This document shows, piece by piece, positions 11,213-21,655 of a stretch of DNA of 64,000 bases. This stretch comes from Agrypnia vestita (lineage: Eukaryota; Arthropoda; Insecta; Trichoptera; Phryganeidae). Location of the stretch: NCBI GenBank assembly GCA_016648135.1, contig JADDOH010010861.1:1-64000 (forward strand), read 5' to 3'. The notes under the pieces were generated by a model that worked only from the letters and a program-made list of their open reading frames with translations, did not search any database and was not told where the DNA came from. The position numbers and the translations under genes were made by a program. Position 1 is the first letter of the stretch. The number at the start of each line of letters is the position of its first letter.

Positions 11213-11429
11213 ACCACATCATCGACAACGATGTATCTTGCTTTCGACATGGCAATGCAAATCAAAACTTGACAATCGTCGGCTAGATATGTCGTAAAGA
11301 TACGGCAGAATGTCCCAGAAAACTCAAACCAGAAGATTGTGAGTGGCCGTGAAAACCTAAGAAAATATTTATTCATGTTTATTTTGTTATGTTTTGAAAT
11401 AAAATTCAAGGAACCAACAAAAAAAAGTT

Positions 11430-11830
11430 TGAATGAATCTTCTTCTTCTTCTTCATCAGCCTTCGTCTCTCTACTGCTGGATATAGGTCTCTTTCTTCTC
11501 TTTCCGTCCTTCCTTGTTGTTTGCTAATTGTAGCCATTTCTTTTCCCCCACAGCCGCTATATCATCGGCCCATCTCTTTTGAGGTCTTCCGATGCTTCTT
11601 TTATTCTCCCAAGGTCTCCATTTCAGAACTCTGGGAGGCCATCTTGTAGCATCCTGCCTTGCAACATGTCCTGTTCATTACCATTTTAGCTTCACTACAT
11701 GATCCATGATATCAACTGCTCTAGTTCTGCACCTAATTTCGTCATTTTTAATTCTATCTCTTAGGCTTACTCCAAGCATTGATCGAATGAATAATAAATT
11801 CGCATTAACAATGCTCCCTGCTCTACTCTA
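11430..11830 (-). pseudogene. LINE (RTE-like) C-terminal end
   Basis: Minus-strand segments match the region after the reverse transcriptase: LGVSLRDRIKNDEIRCRT, then stops, GHVARQDATRWPPRVLKWRP, IGRPQKRWADDI and KKWLQLANN, ending in an AAG-rich tail at 11440. Two stops follow the VKLKW segment. The copy is 5' truncated. The clade is inferred from the GHxAR and GRPxxRWxDD pattern. Confidence 0.75.
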
Positions 11831-11944
11831 TTGACTAATTAAACGCTGCGCTGACGGAATGAAGATTTTCTCTATATTCAAGAACACATTCATATTCGTG
11901 AAGTTGTAATTTTTCAAAACAAAGTTCTGTGAAATTTTTAAAAC

Positions 11945-12078
11945 CAAATTAATTAATCAATTAGAAAGACATACAGAAAAATCTAATTCACGAAAAAATA
12001 TTAGGTTACTACTGGGATTCTAACCCAGGTCACCTCCTTTCCGGGGCCGGTGCTCTGACCACTAAGCTATGGCAACCC
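11945..12078 (-). mobile_element. tRNA-derived SINE, family S2, with full tRNA-like head
   Basis: On the minus strand 12078-12004 is tRNA-like: acceptor GTTGCCA pairs mostly with TAGTAAC, the D stem is GCTT/GAGC with A-box TAGCTTAGTGG, and the T arm CTGGG-TTAGAAT-CCCAG is perfect. The anticodon stem (CCGGC versus AGGAG) does not pair, so this is not a working tRNA. A body follows (AATATTTTTTCGTGAATTAG, then TTTCTGTATGTCTTTC). Confidence 0.75.
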
Positions 12079-12125
12079 TCTATGTTTCCTTGAATATATC
12101 GACCTTATATGTAGTTCTCATTTTT

Positions 12126-12233
12126 ACACCGGCCCCGGAAAGGAGGTGACCTGGGTTCGAATCCCAGTAGTAACCTAATATTTTTTCGTGAATTAGATTT
12201 TCTGTATGTCTTTCTAATTGATTAATTAATTTG
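12126..12233 (+). mobile_element. tRNA-derived SINE, family S2, head-truncated inverted copy
   Basis: Starts at CACCGGCCCCGGAAAGGAGG and repeats the minus-strand copy at 11.95-12.05 kb almost base for base in the opposite orientation, with intact B-box GGTTCGAATCC. Together they form an inverted pair with 105-110-bp arms and a 73-base spacer containing the 5' half of the tRNA-like head. Confidence 0.8.
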
Positions 12234-12239
12234 GTTTTG

Positions 12240-12410
12240 AAGATTTTCGCATTCAACTGATATCCGACAGAACGTGCGACAGGTACTCAACACTGCTCAA
12301 CAATATTACGGAAAATGAGTTCCGGACCTCCTTCTAGACTTGGGAACGCCGCCTTAGTCAGTGTACAGATGCACAGGGGGAGTACTATGATGACAACAAT
12401 AGTCACGAAT
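12240..12410 (+). pseudogene. Mariner-type transposase C-terminal remnant
   Basis: Translation gives NNITENEFRTSF, a TAG, then TWERRLSQCTDAQGEYYDDN. This resembles the last 40 residues of mariner transposases, where a W-x3-R-x2-x-C-I-x2-x-G-x-Y-F/Y pattern precedes the stop. No inverted repeat was found next to it. Confidence 0.45.
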
Positions 12411-13149
12411 GTACGAATTCACACGTACATTAATATTTGCCTTTGATATGTAAAATAAATAAGCTTTATCCAAAGTATGTGAGTGTACAGCTGCTCCCAA
12501 AGTCGGTTTCACACGCTTACTTACGAATCGCAATATTTAACTTGATATTGCGCGGATAACGAAAAAAAAACACCGCACTTGATGCTGACTATTATATAGA
12601 GCATTTTAAAACCCAACAGATGTATAATATAGACCCTTCTAATAGGGATGCTTTCAATTAGTGAATTAAATATACACTCCTTTCAAATAAAATATTGTTT
12701 TCTATGAATAATCCTCACTTGACTAGAAACATCAAATTACTTTGACGTTTCTACTTGGATAAAGATGTGTTTGTAATTCTTTATTTTCTTGTAATATAGA
12801 TAAATGTCGCCAAATAAAATCATGTAAAAATGAGTGAGATCGGAACCAAACTTCAAAAAGATCTATTCATAGCCAGACTCTAAAATTTCTTTACACGTAT
12901 ATTAGTTTATTATAAAGAAAGTAGAGGAATACGGAAGTTTTCTTCCTTTATTTGAATAAAGTTCAAAAATATGACATTCTTACCTTGAAAACTTGATAGG
13001 TACATATTGTAACGAGATATACAGTTATATAGGTTTATCGGTAGGAAATTAACGATTTCACAGCAATCTACAACTTTTAAACTAAAATTTGAAGACACTA
13101 GAAGATTCTACGCTGAATCTCGAGACGACTGGACCGATCGATAATTTTC
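12411..13149. other. Unassigned AT-rich sequence
   Basis: Nothing recognisable on either strand. Confidence 0.3.
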
Positions 13150-13500
13150 GAAACGTCGCGAATGACATTTTTATATAAAAGCCCGGTTGCCTGGCCTCTG
13201 GCCAATAAGTCTTTAACATTTAACCAACACCATATTAGCAACTGAGCGAGCGCAGTGTGACCAGCTTATATATTTTACTTATACCTGCCAGGGGGCGAGA
13301 AGTTTTCTACGTCCGAATATTGAACGGAATTTTCTAGAAAATGATCTAAGCAATACAATGGCGTGAATTAGTGTGAACTAAGAAACAGTGTTATAATAAG
13401 TATGTGGGATATTTTAGAAACATTTATTTATTAAAAATTTGAGTTCCAGTGTGCCCAGTGAATTTTTAGGAAATAAATAAAAGTTTAAATTGATTAAGCA
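13150..13500 (+). mobile_element. LTR-like fragment
   Basis: A TATATAAAAGCC promoter-like string (near 13174) lies about 300 bases before CAGTGAATTTTTAGGAAATA, AATAAAAG. The second half matches 57.4-57.52 kb (TTAGTGTGAA, CCAGTGA, AATAAATAAAA). Shared ends at two loci suggest a retroviral-type LTR family, but TG...CA borders are not resolved. Confidence 0.35.
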
Positions 13501-13925
13501 TTTTCATTTGCCTTCCGTGGCTATGGCCAATATACGATAATATGTATATTAACAGTGTTTGATGGTGGCTTCAATCATCGACCTACCCAGCGGAAAACCA
13601 TTAAATCTAAATTTCAAATACAAAGACGGTGATCCACATATTTTAGAATAACTCATTACAAAATCAAATTCCAATTAGGAATTAAATTGCCACATAACGG
13701 CGGTATCCAGCACAAAGCGCGCATAAATTAGATTTTCTGATAGCAGTGCAAAACGATGTTGCCAGTTTGTGAACTATGTTAATCGGTGTTGTCAGCTTAA
13801 CGTCTGTCCATTAAGAGCTGAGCTTGATATCCACCCACCGTAACGTTACATACGCGTTTAAATGCGTCTTCTAAATTTAGCTCATACGTGTGTACGCGCC
13901 TACATTACTTGGTACGTGCATATTT
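13501..13925. other. Unassigned sequence
   Basis: No gene or repeat partner recognised. Confidence 0.3.
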
Positions 13926-14272
13926 TTACTTCCTTTCTTTTAACTCGTAGCGTCTGCTTGTTTGCTTGTCGGCTTGTCTGCTTATTTGCTAATTTGCGCT
14001 TAAATTTTTTATAATAATTATAGTATAATTTTGGATTTTTAGAAATTTTAACGATTTATATATTAAAAACCCAACCTGTTTCAGAAAAACCTTTCCATCG
14101 TCAGGGCGTTATATGTATTTACAAACAAATTTAAGTGTTAATCTACAATTTTGCTGAATCAATTGAAAAAATGATTTATTTATTGTTAAACGTCCGACGT
14201 GTGGAGTAGGCACGAAACATGTTTCAATGAGAAAGGGACTATAATAAAAACTTGATTTTATTATACTCCTGT
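13926..14272 (-). repeat. Family A interspersed element, copy A1
   Basis: Starts with CCTTTCTTTTAACTCGTAGC and ends GAGAAAGGGACTATAATAAA then AACTTGATTTTATTATACTC, the two ends of family A. The middle (about 14068-14165) differs from other copies and includes TTTACAAACAAATTTAAGTG, so it is a rearranged copy. Confidence 0.7.
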
Positions 14273-14544
14273 ATATAATGTAAATGTTTGATTGTCCAAA
14301 ATCATAAATTTCCTAAAGATCTTCAACTATAGCTATGAAATTTTGACACAATGTTGTATTCGAAATTCGAATTCGCAAAAATTATTTGGGAAAAAAAGGC
14401 TCCGGTACCTACCCTTTCAATGCTGATAAATATTGAAATATAACACTTTATAAATTCAAATTTTCTAATTGCATTAGGTTGTCTTTGCTTAAATAAAACG
14501 TTTGAACCGATGAGAAAGTGCAGCCAATCGTATCGCGATATCTA
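14273..14544. other. Unassigned sequence
   Basis: No feature recognised. Confidence 0.25.
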
Positions 14545-14960
14545 TACCTACAAAACTCAATGACTGTCTGTTCTGTATAGAAATCTGCAACGTTTGTCCG
14601 ATTCAACTCAAATTTCTACCTGGCGGGTAACATACGTGAAATTTACCCCTCTCCCTGATATATGACTCAAAATTTGCAAACTAACTCTTTAGGACCCTGC
14701 GAGTAACAAAGACAACTTCTCCCCCACCCTCTCACCTGATCTTACTCAAATTTTGCATTCTTTTCTTTAGGTCCCGGCAGAATACATAGGCCACAATTCC
14801 CTCCTGGACATCCCATCCATCCCAGTCTAGATTAAATGGAAACATTGTTTTTATTAGAGACTTTTCAAAACAATGGAACTTTTTGTCCCACCACAAACTT
14901 ATTTTTAACTAAATCCTTAACCCAAGCAACGCGGGGTACGAACAGCTAGTATTACATAAA
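14545..14960 (-). mobile_element. Retroelement 3' region, same family as 49.92-50.64 kb
   Basis: Reverse-complement match to the later copy: CTAGCTGTTCGTACC at 14950-14936, CGTTGC(A/T) and GGGTTAAGGATT. Inside, AAATTTGAGT/AAATTTTGAGT units alternate with GGACC and CTCCC-rich strings at spacing near 110 bases. It lacks a reading frame and is probably the tail of a non-LTR element or of a non-autonomous derivative. Confidence 0.65.
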
Positions 14961-15649
14961 AATATTAATTTGATATTCTTGTTTAAAAATTTGTCAATTA
15001 CTTACATGAAAACGTAATAGACCTATAACAATGGTTGAGCGCTGGTTTAGCGAGCGAAAGGTATCGGGATAGATTTTCAGCACCACCAAAACTTTTTGTT
15101 TTTATTTTAAACTTTTTTGATTTTTAGAATAGTCAGTACCTACCCACATATGTTATTAATAAAAATTTGCCTCAGTACCTACTTATCTACATATTAAAAA
15201 ATAGTTGTTCTTTTTTGTAAAAAATCACCAGTGCTTACTTATGTCTATCACAATATACAAAGATATCGACATTTTGCCAAAACACTATTTCTAAGATAGT
15301 TTTCGTTATAAATGTTTCTATTCCACCCGCTGAATAAACGCATTCTATACTAAAACAAGCGAGTGAATCACTTGCATAAGTGTGAAGAAAAATTTTTGTA
15401 TTGTAAAAATATTAAGTGATCCCGGAATTTTCTCTAGACGGGAAATTATAAAAAGAAAATTCTCCCGGCAAGAAAAATTTCTGGGGACAAGTTACAAAAG
15501 TAACTTGATATTGTTTTGATAGTCGTAAAATATTTTCCGAGTAATCGTCCAACTTGGTTGAAATATCAAAAGCAAATATTTCCTAGTGAAGATCGGCCAT
15601 AATCGAATGATCGCTTTCTCAACTTTAAATTCAATTGCGTTTCTGACGA
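14961..15649. other. AT-rich sequence, no gene seen
   Basis: No reading frame or repeat partner found. Confidence 0.3.
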
Positions 15650-16195
15650 TTATGACATGTTCATGCAAAAAATATCACATCCTACCGTTATACAAACGTC
15701 GCGAAATAGGTGATTTGATGTACCTACTAAAAATTGTATCAGGCAACGTCGACTGTCCTGAACTATTAAATAGACTAAAATTCCATGTTCCCTGTAGATC
15801 TCGTAGACACAACCCAGTCTTTCACATTGATTTTACCTCATCCAACTATCGTCGCAATTCATATTTCTTGAGGGTATGCGATGCATTCAATAAACTGATA
15901 AGATTATTGGATATTGATCTGTTCGAGTGCAGCCACACAAGATTAAGAAAAATTTTGATTGCTGAATTTTTTTCCACGTAATAATTAAGTTTCTTTTTCT
16001 CTTGTTTAAATTTTTTATTCTTTCTTTCTATATAATTTTTAATATGCCTTAGTCATTCATAAATATTTATCATTACTGACACATTTCTAAATGTGGAGAC
16101 CTGTAATTGGCCATCTATATTGTATTCTTTTTTTGTTTTCTATGGTTTTTTTTGTGCTGTTGGTCTTCCATGAACATTAAATAAATAATTTTCGA
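15650..16195 (+). pseudogene. Jockey/CR1-like LINE, C-terminal end and 3' UTR
   Basis: Frame ending at 15981 reads LPLYKRREIGDLMYLLKIVS, then VDCPELLNRLKFHVPCRSRR and FSS-type basic tail to IAEFFST. This is the tail found after the reverse transcriptase of Jockey/CR1-like elements (RRxxxDLxxLxKIxxGxxDxPxLL, then VP.R). A 200-base T-rich 3' UTR follows, ending near AACATTAAATAAATAATTTT. The open stretch is about 330 bases without a stop, so decay is limited. The rest of the element is missing at the 5' side. Confidence 0.7.
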
Positions 16196-16279
16196 AACAT
16201 CCTGGTCGCACAACAGCAACATTAATGGTCTGCATTATTTAGAGCTTCAACTGTTGCGATCTGGTTTGTGTAAAACATC

Positions 16280-16352
16280 TGGTATCGGGGGATCGAACCG
16301 AAGATGCAGAAGAGCGATAAGCGAGCCATCCCTATCCAGCTATAGCTCGTAG
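16280..16352 (-). mobile_element. tRNA-derived SINE head or tRNA relic
   Basis: Minus strand reads GAGCTATAGCTGGATAGGGA, then TTCGGTTCGATCCCCCGA, giving A-box-like (TAGCTGGATAGG) and B-box (GGTTCGATCCC) strings about 45 bases apart. No clean cloverleaf could be drawn and no body was matched. Confidence 0.5.
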
Positions 16353-16604
16353 CGAAGTAATAATGGGGGTGGTCGGTGGCGAAGGGATGGGGGTTGTAAT
16401 ACCAGCAACATAATACCGAAACAGCTATTACGTACCATTATACACGCTTACAAAGCGGTCGTGTCATAGCTACAGATGCAAGGACGACAAGGTACAAGTA
16501 CCAGATCGGAATATATCCGTTCAATTTCGGGTACCTGATGCGTCCAATATTGGGATTCGCATTCACCGGGTGTTCCTTTAATAAAAATACGAAGTTGTTT
16601 TTAA

Positions 16605-16735
16605 ATATTTTTTTATCTGTTAATGAATGCTTGAAATATGTTAATGAATTTGTGTATTTGGCAAGTATATTCAATAGAAGAGCGAAGGCTGAGAAAGGTA
16701 ACGAGATGAGAGTCTTAATGTCTAAAAATTCTCTA
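16605..16735 (+). pseudogene. RTE-like LINE reverse-transcriptase fragment
   Basis: Encodes VNEFVYLASIFNRRAKAEKG, then EMRVLMSKNS. This corresponds to the VxxFxYLGSxxxxDGxxxxEIxxRIxxxxS motif late in the reverse transcriptase of RTE-like elements. It is only about 40 residues and adjoins a different LINE fragment. Confidence 0.55.
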
Positions 16736-16744
16736 TACATCACT

Positions 16745-17215
16745 AGTACAAAGTATATTGCAATATTCGTCAGTTATTTGGTCACCTTATTACACAACAC
16801 ATATTACCAGAATCGAGAGAGTGCAGAAAAAGTTTCTACATATTTTATCATACAAAGCTGGTCAACACAACAACCTTCACAGCTACGAAGATCGACTTGC
16901 CTTTTTCAAGATGCACAAACTTGAGTCCCGACGGAAAATATCCGATCTCGTTGTGCTACACAAGATTCTCAGCGGAGCTATTGATTCTCCTCTCTATCTG
17001 ATATAAATTTGCATGTTAAACCCCGTATAATAAACCTGGAGTTCTTTAGAATAAGCCAGCACACTAATAATGTCGGTTACTTTTCTCCCATCACAAGGTT
17101 GTGTCGCACATATAATTTGTATTGTATGACCCAAACATTGATGTTGATATATATCTTCATTCAAAAACTCACTCATACACAACATCCATTTTCTAAACGA
17201 TGACATGAACCTATA
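16745..17215 (+). pseudogene. Jockey/CR1-like LINE, C-terminal region, one frameshift
   Basis: Reads YSSVIWSPYYTTHITRIERV, QKKFLHIL, YEDRLAFFKMHKLESRRKIS, DLVVLHKILSGAIDSPLYLI and then a stop; the homologous sequence resumes one base later as HVKPRIINLEFFRISQHTNN. The order and motifs are those of the region after the reverse transcriptase. It represents a different insertion from the 15.65 kb copy, since the YEDRL to DSPL segment overlaps it in homology. Confidence 0.75.
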
Positions 17216-17489
17216 GATCCATTAAATCAATCATTCATTAAATACTATAATACTATAATCGCACTACATTCAAACACAAAATTTACATAATATACACAAA
17301 ATACACATAAATTTACATGTAAAATATACTTAATTGCAAAAATGCATGTTACCAGAGCATGTCGAAGACACTTGTAATTGGGATAATGGGCATAGTCTTC
17401 ACTGTGATGTTTATTACCAGAGTATCATGTACCTATTATCCTGTTAGTGTCTCTAATAAATAAAAAAATTAAAAAAAGAGTGACTGCAG
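17216..17489. other. AT-rich LINE 3' flank
   Basis: Likely 3' UTR of the preceding LINE fragment up to about 17460 (AATAAATAAAAAAATT); nothing else seen. Confidence 0.35.
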
Positions 17490-18235
17490 GTAAGGCAAGA
17501 TTAGCGGTACACAATAGAAAACCCTGATGTATGGAGATGAAGTAAGAGCTGGCAGAAGTGAAGTGAAAGTAAATTGAATGCAGTTGAAATGAGATTACTT
17601 GGGTGTATGTGCAGCAAACCAATTGTTAAGAATGAATAAATTAAGAAAAAATGTAATTTGATCTCGGCGTATTGAACAGAATTTAAAAAAGTTCCTCGGA
17701 TAGTTTGGACGTGTTGAGCAAATGAACGAGGAATGGTAAAAAAACTAACCCATAAAAACCAAGTTTTTATTATACTCCCTTTCTCATTCACTAGTGGAAA
17801 CTGGTTTGGCGCTTAACCTACGCGTGGCAGTCTTTTCATCAGTTACTACTCAACCTACTCAGTTGTATGAAAAAACCATTAAAAATTTTAAATATTCAAA
17901 AATTTATTAAATTTTTTTAACGAAAATTTGATAGATCTTTTTGATCGTCGCCACGAGTCTGCTTGCAAAGTTTCAGTTCGATTGGATCACGGGAAAAGGG
18001 TTAAAAATCATTCCAAAGTTTTTGAGTCAATCAATCAATCAGACGCCACGAGTTAAATTAAAGGGAGTAAAAAGATATATGACGCAAGTATCGACGGCAC
18101 GCAATAAATGAGGGCGACCGTGAAAAATTCGTCATGATCAGGTTAACCAGGTACTGGAAGATGGTCCTGTTAGGAACCTTAACATACATTCGAATTTGCA
18201 TGGGGAGATGTATTCATGTAAATTGAGTTTTTTGA
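17490..18235 (+). pseudogene. GTTA-tailed family LINE, copy 2, split by family A element
   Basis: First piece (17490-17734): LMYGDEVRAG, MQLK, NKLRK, GRVEQMNEEW. Second piece (18071-18235): KIYDAS, then GRP-type, GPVRNLNI and CMGRC equivalents in broken frames. The two pieces join in the homologous protein between the EEW/ERM residues and K-IYDAS. The 336 bases between them are a family A insertion. Several stops and the lack of a 3' tail mark an old copy. Confidence 0.65.
17735..18070 (+). repeat. Family A interspersed element, copy A2
   Basis: Opens AACTAACCCATAAAAACCAA, GTTTTTATTATACTCCCTTT, contains GAAAATTTGATAGATCTTTT and CACGAGTCTGCTTGCAAAGT, TTCGATTGGATCACGGGAAA, and ends CGCCACGAGTTAAATTAAAG, GGAG. 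ACTCCCTTT and AAAGGGAGT are inverted near the two ends. TAAAAA stands on both sides and occurs once in the expected uninterrupted LINE sequence, so it is probably the target duplication. No coding capacity. Confidence 0.85.
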
Positions 18236-19252
18236 GCTATTCTGCCTTGTATATATGACCTTTTTGGCCAACATTTCACAGGGCAGATTTCGTTGACGCT
18301 ACCTACATATGATTTTTTTTCCATTTCTATAATCTACGTTATTATGAAAACTCATCTTAGAGCCAGAAGTGCGTCAGCTCTAATAGCTTTGATACTTTTA
18401 GCAACTACCAAGCTGTAAAAAATTAGTAAGTGCTTAATAGTAATTCAATAATTGGAGGGATAAAAAAACCTCTAATATTGGACTCGCAATTTAAAAAAGG
18501 CAAATTAACTAGGCACGTTACCTATAGAGCCCACATGTTCTAGGGAATTTCTCTGCTTTAATAATTTACAAACTATTTAGATGCTCTAAGGGATTTAAAG
18601 TGGAAAAAATATTACTTTACAAAAATGTACAATACATATTACAAAACCTATAAGAAAATAGTTTAAAAAAGCTGACAAGGGAAATATAATAAAACACTGA
18701 ATAAATTTAAGTTCATCGTTTCCATGTTCAATTATTTTTTAATACCAGCAATTATATTTATACCAAACAAATGAATAGAATTAAATTCGTTTTTAACCTT
18801 ATGCAATATGTTTATATAAATTGTTCACGAAATTAGAGTAAGAAGCATCTACTTCAAATAAAGCACGGTATATCGTGCCATAACGGTAGGGCATACGGTA
18901 ATTAATCATGTTCATCAAACTAGGAATAACCCAATATTAATTAAAAAGTAATTGTTTTAAATAAAAATAGAATGTGACATTTTTTTTATACTGCGACAGA
19001 GCTGTTAACTTCATATAATATTTATTTAATTAAAAACCATTTATTAGGAGTGTTATATGTGAGTTTAATTGTTGTGGTTAGGTATTTTCATGCAATACCG
19101 TGTAGAAAGCATGGTGTTTTGTTGCTAAAATTTGGTAATACTACTTAATGGATAAACATTTGAAAATACTAATCATTGTTATTTTAAAAAAGAAATAAGA
19201 ATCTTTGTTTTTTAAGTATATTGAAATATAGTGTATTAATAACTCTTTTTTT
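18236..19252. other. Unassigned AT-rich kilobase
   Basis: Read on both strands without finding coding motifs or repeat partners. Confidence 0.3.
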
Positions 19253-19500
19253 TTTCAACTCGAAGCGTCTGCGGTTTGTTGTCTGCCGGAAAAACATTGG
19301 ATCGATTTTTAACCCTTTTCCCGTGATTCAATCGAGCTGAAACTTTGCAGGCAGACTCGTGGCAACGATAAAAATGATCTAACAAGTTTTAGTTCAAAAA
19401 ATTTTAATATTATAGTATAATTTTGGATTTTTAGAAATTTTAATGGTTTTTTTAAATTGAAAAGGGAGTAGGTTTTAATAATGGGTTAGTTTTTTTAATT
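19253..19500 (-). repeat. Family A interspersed element, copy A3
   Basis: CAACTCGAAGCGTCTGC, then TTGGATCGATTTTTAACCCT, TTCCCGTGATTCAATCGAGC, and the end AAAGGGAGTAGG, GGGTTAGTTTTTTT. About 80 bases shorter than A2 because the segment near the GGGTTAG end is deleted. Confidence 0.8.
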
Positions 19501-20017
19501 TATTAAATCATTAAGACCTAATAAATAATTTCTTTAAAAACAATAAGAACTACTTCATATTTAAAAAAAAAAACAGCCTGTATTGTCGTCACGTATGTAG
19601 GCTCCGTGGGTAACATCGAGAACGTAAATGGTTAAGGGTTTGCTTACGCGTGATTTCGGGATTTCGTTTTGTTTTTTCTCTTCTCAAATGGATTCCGCAC
19701 ACATCAACTATCGCAATCCGTCTACTTATTGATTGAGCTGTATAGTAAATAACATTTTTTCAGCCCGATGTTTGGGTATTGATTCGCCTCGTTTTTTTAC
19801 GCAGATTACTAATACAGGCCGGAGAATAGTTCAGTAACAATGGAAAAAATTAAATCGGTCGACAAAAATTGATACGAATCGTGTTTAACGATGTTTTATG
19901 CTTTAGTTATAATGCCGTGATAAATTAACATTGTTAAGTTTCGAGACCAAATTGACTGTCTTTAAATCTGTATACGAATAGATAATAGGCCCACATAGAT
20001 ATCAATCATTGATTTCG
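19501..20017. other. Unassigned sequence
   Basis: No repeat partner; no gene. Confidence 0.25.
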
Positions 20018-20092
20018 ATATAATATGAATCATTCAATATAATATGAATCATTCAATATAATATGAATCATTCAATATAATATGGATCATCT
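20018..20092. repeat. Tandem repeat, 19-bp unit, four copies
   Basis: Unit ATATAATATGAATCATTCA at 20018, 20037, 20056 and, with two changes, 20075. Confidence 0.95.
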
Positions 20093-20326
20093 AATCGGTT
20101 GGAAAACTAAAATAATGTTTAATTATTAATACTCTAGTTTCGAGAGCATCAAAATCTCTCATCGACGCGACTCGAAGGTAAATTATTAAAATGTCGATAC
20201 ATTGTTGATGGTTTTTACCAATTTTATTGATTTTCATCAATAATTTCTACAACGCTAAAGCTATATCCTTTAATAAAATATCATGAGTCATTGATATCAA
20301 TATAGAATAATGCTTAATTTCATTTC

Positions 20327-20346
20327 AGTGCCGATTAATCGGCACT
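20327..20346. repeat. Perfect 20-bp palindrome
   Basis: AGTGCCGATTAATCGGCACT reads the same on both strands. It lies 16 bases left of the solo LTR. Confidence 0.9.
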
Positions 20347-20361
20347 TTATGGACATAATAT

Positions 20362-20954
20362 TGTCACGTTTCGTGGCTGCTGGAGGAATTAATGAAAACG
20401 CTGGGATTTACTAAATGATTTATTGATTACCGAATAATTAATTAAACTATTAAATGTAACGCTATTCCTTAAATTAAACTGTTTCGCAATTTATCACTGG
20501 TAAATACACACTTTCTATTCGCTTTAACACTTTATTCACTGTTCACTAGAATATTTAATAAATTTCCGCACTTATTACTATTCGCTTCGGTTTATCTCGC
20601 TACGTAAGAACTTTCAAGTATCGCTGTCGAATCTCCGCTCGCTTGGTATCACTGCTTTTTGCCGCTACCGCTCGCTTGGCCGGGCTGTCTCGCTGCCCGC
20701 GGTTACCATCGCTTCTGTTATCGCCTGTCAACGCGTACGGAAAAATAATCTCTCCGGCTACTCTTGCGTGTCGTATTTTCGAGAAGTTCCTCGCCTTTTC
20801 CAAACTTTATAGCAAGTAGGTACTCGTACATTCCAGATTTTTCTGGAAAGTTGCAGACGTCACTCGAAAGCTGGAGGTGATTCCAGATCCTTCGGTATTA
20901 TTCAAACAACTGTCACTTTGACAGAAGTGCGCGACTCCTTTTGGCCTCGTTACA
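20362..20954 (+). mobile_element. Solo LTR
   Basis: Starts TGTCACGTTTCGTGGCTGC and ends CCTCGTTACA, the TG...CA ends of an LTR, length 593. Its opening is repeated on the minus strand at 36.87 kb. The flanks (AATAT and ATTTT) are not a clear duplication. The GC-richer half (20590-20940) carries CCGCTCGCTTGG twice. No internal retrotransposon sequence adjoins it, so it probably arose by LTR-LTR recombination. Confidence 0.7.
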
Positions 20955-21494
20955 ATTTTTTTTTCTTAGTACGTAAACAAATATGTATTATAATTTATAG
21001 AAATAAACTTTGTTTACACCACTTTTTTATTGAAAAAAAACAACATATTCCAGAGCCCATGGTCCTTCGTCAGGATACAAATGTATACTATTTATATACA
21101 TATTTATATATACATATAAATGTAAAAAAATATTAATCAAGGATCTCAGTCACTATCTACCTTGCTAGGTATATAGAAATACCTGCTCTAAGGTAGGTGT
21201 CATTTTTTAACATCTATCACAACACCTTAGATCAATACCTAATATTTCGTTTGAAAGCGCAGTACCTCCAGTATAAATCAAGAATACAAATTAGTTCAAT
21301 AGATGTAAAAATATAAAAGTTACATGCAAGATGCAAATTAAAATAGAACAAGCGGTTATTTTATAGCTCAGATCAAAACAGTAAAAAAATAAAAAAATGT
21401 ATTAATGCACACGGATACATATTAAAAGTAACAAACTATAATAAAATAGGAGAAAGAAAAATTCACAATAGAGTAACAATCAGTAATACAAATT
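20955..21494. other. AT-rich sequence
   Basis: No gene. A T-run follows the LTR and a TATA-rich segment lies at 21080-21130. Confidence 0.3.
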
Positions 21495-21655
21495 TACGTG
21501 TTACAGAACGTTAACCGTAGAACTTGTGTGAGAAGATGTATGAATGTGGCCGAAGCAAAAGTGTTGTACCAGGATAGAAGAGTGTGGCGTTCAATCCTCT
21601 CTTTCTATTCCTACAGGGAAACGGCGTGATGGTTAGTTAGTTAGTTTAGGTTATA
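21495..21655 (+). pseudogene. GTTA-tailed family LINE, copy 3, 3' end only
   Basis: Encodes RTCVRRCMNVAEAK, then YQDRRVWRSILS and RETA followed by TGA and GGTTAGTTAGTTAG. It is the last 45 residues plus tail, in the plus orientation. Confidence 0.8.

Noticed and set aside
12004..12078. tRNA gene on the minus strand
   Set aside because: D and T arms and A/B boxes are good, but the anticodon stem does not pair and a SINE body follows directly; a truncated copy lies next to it.
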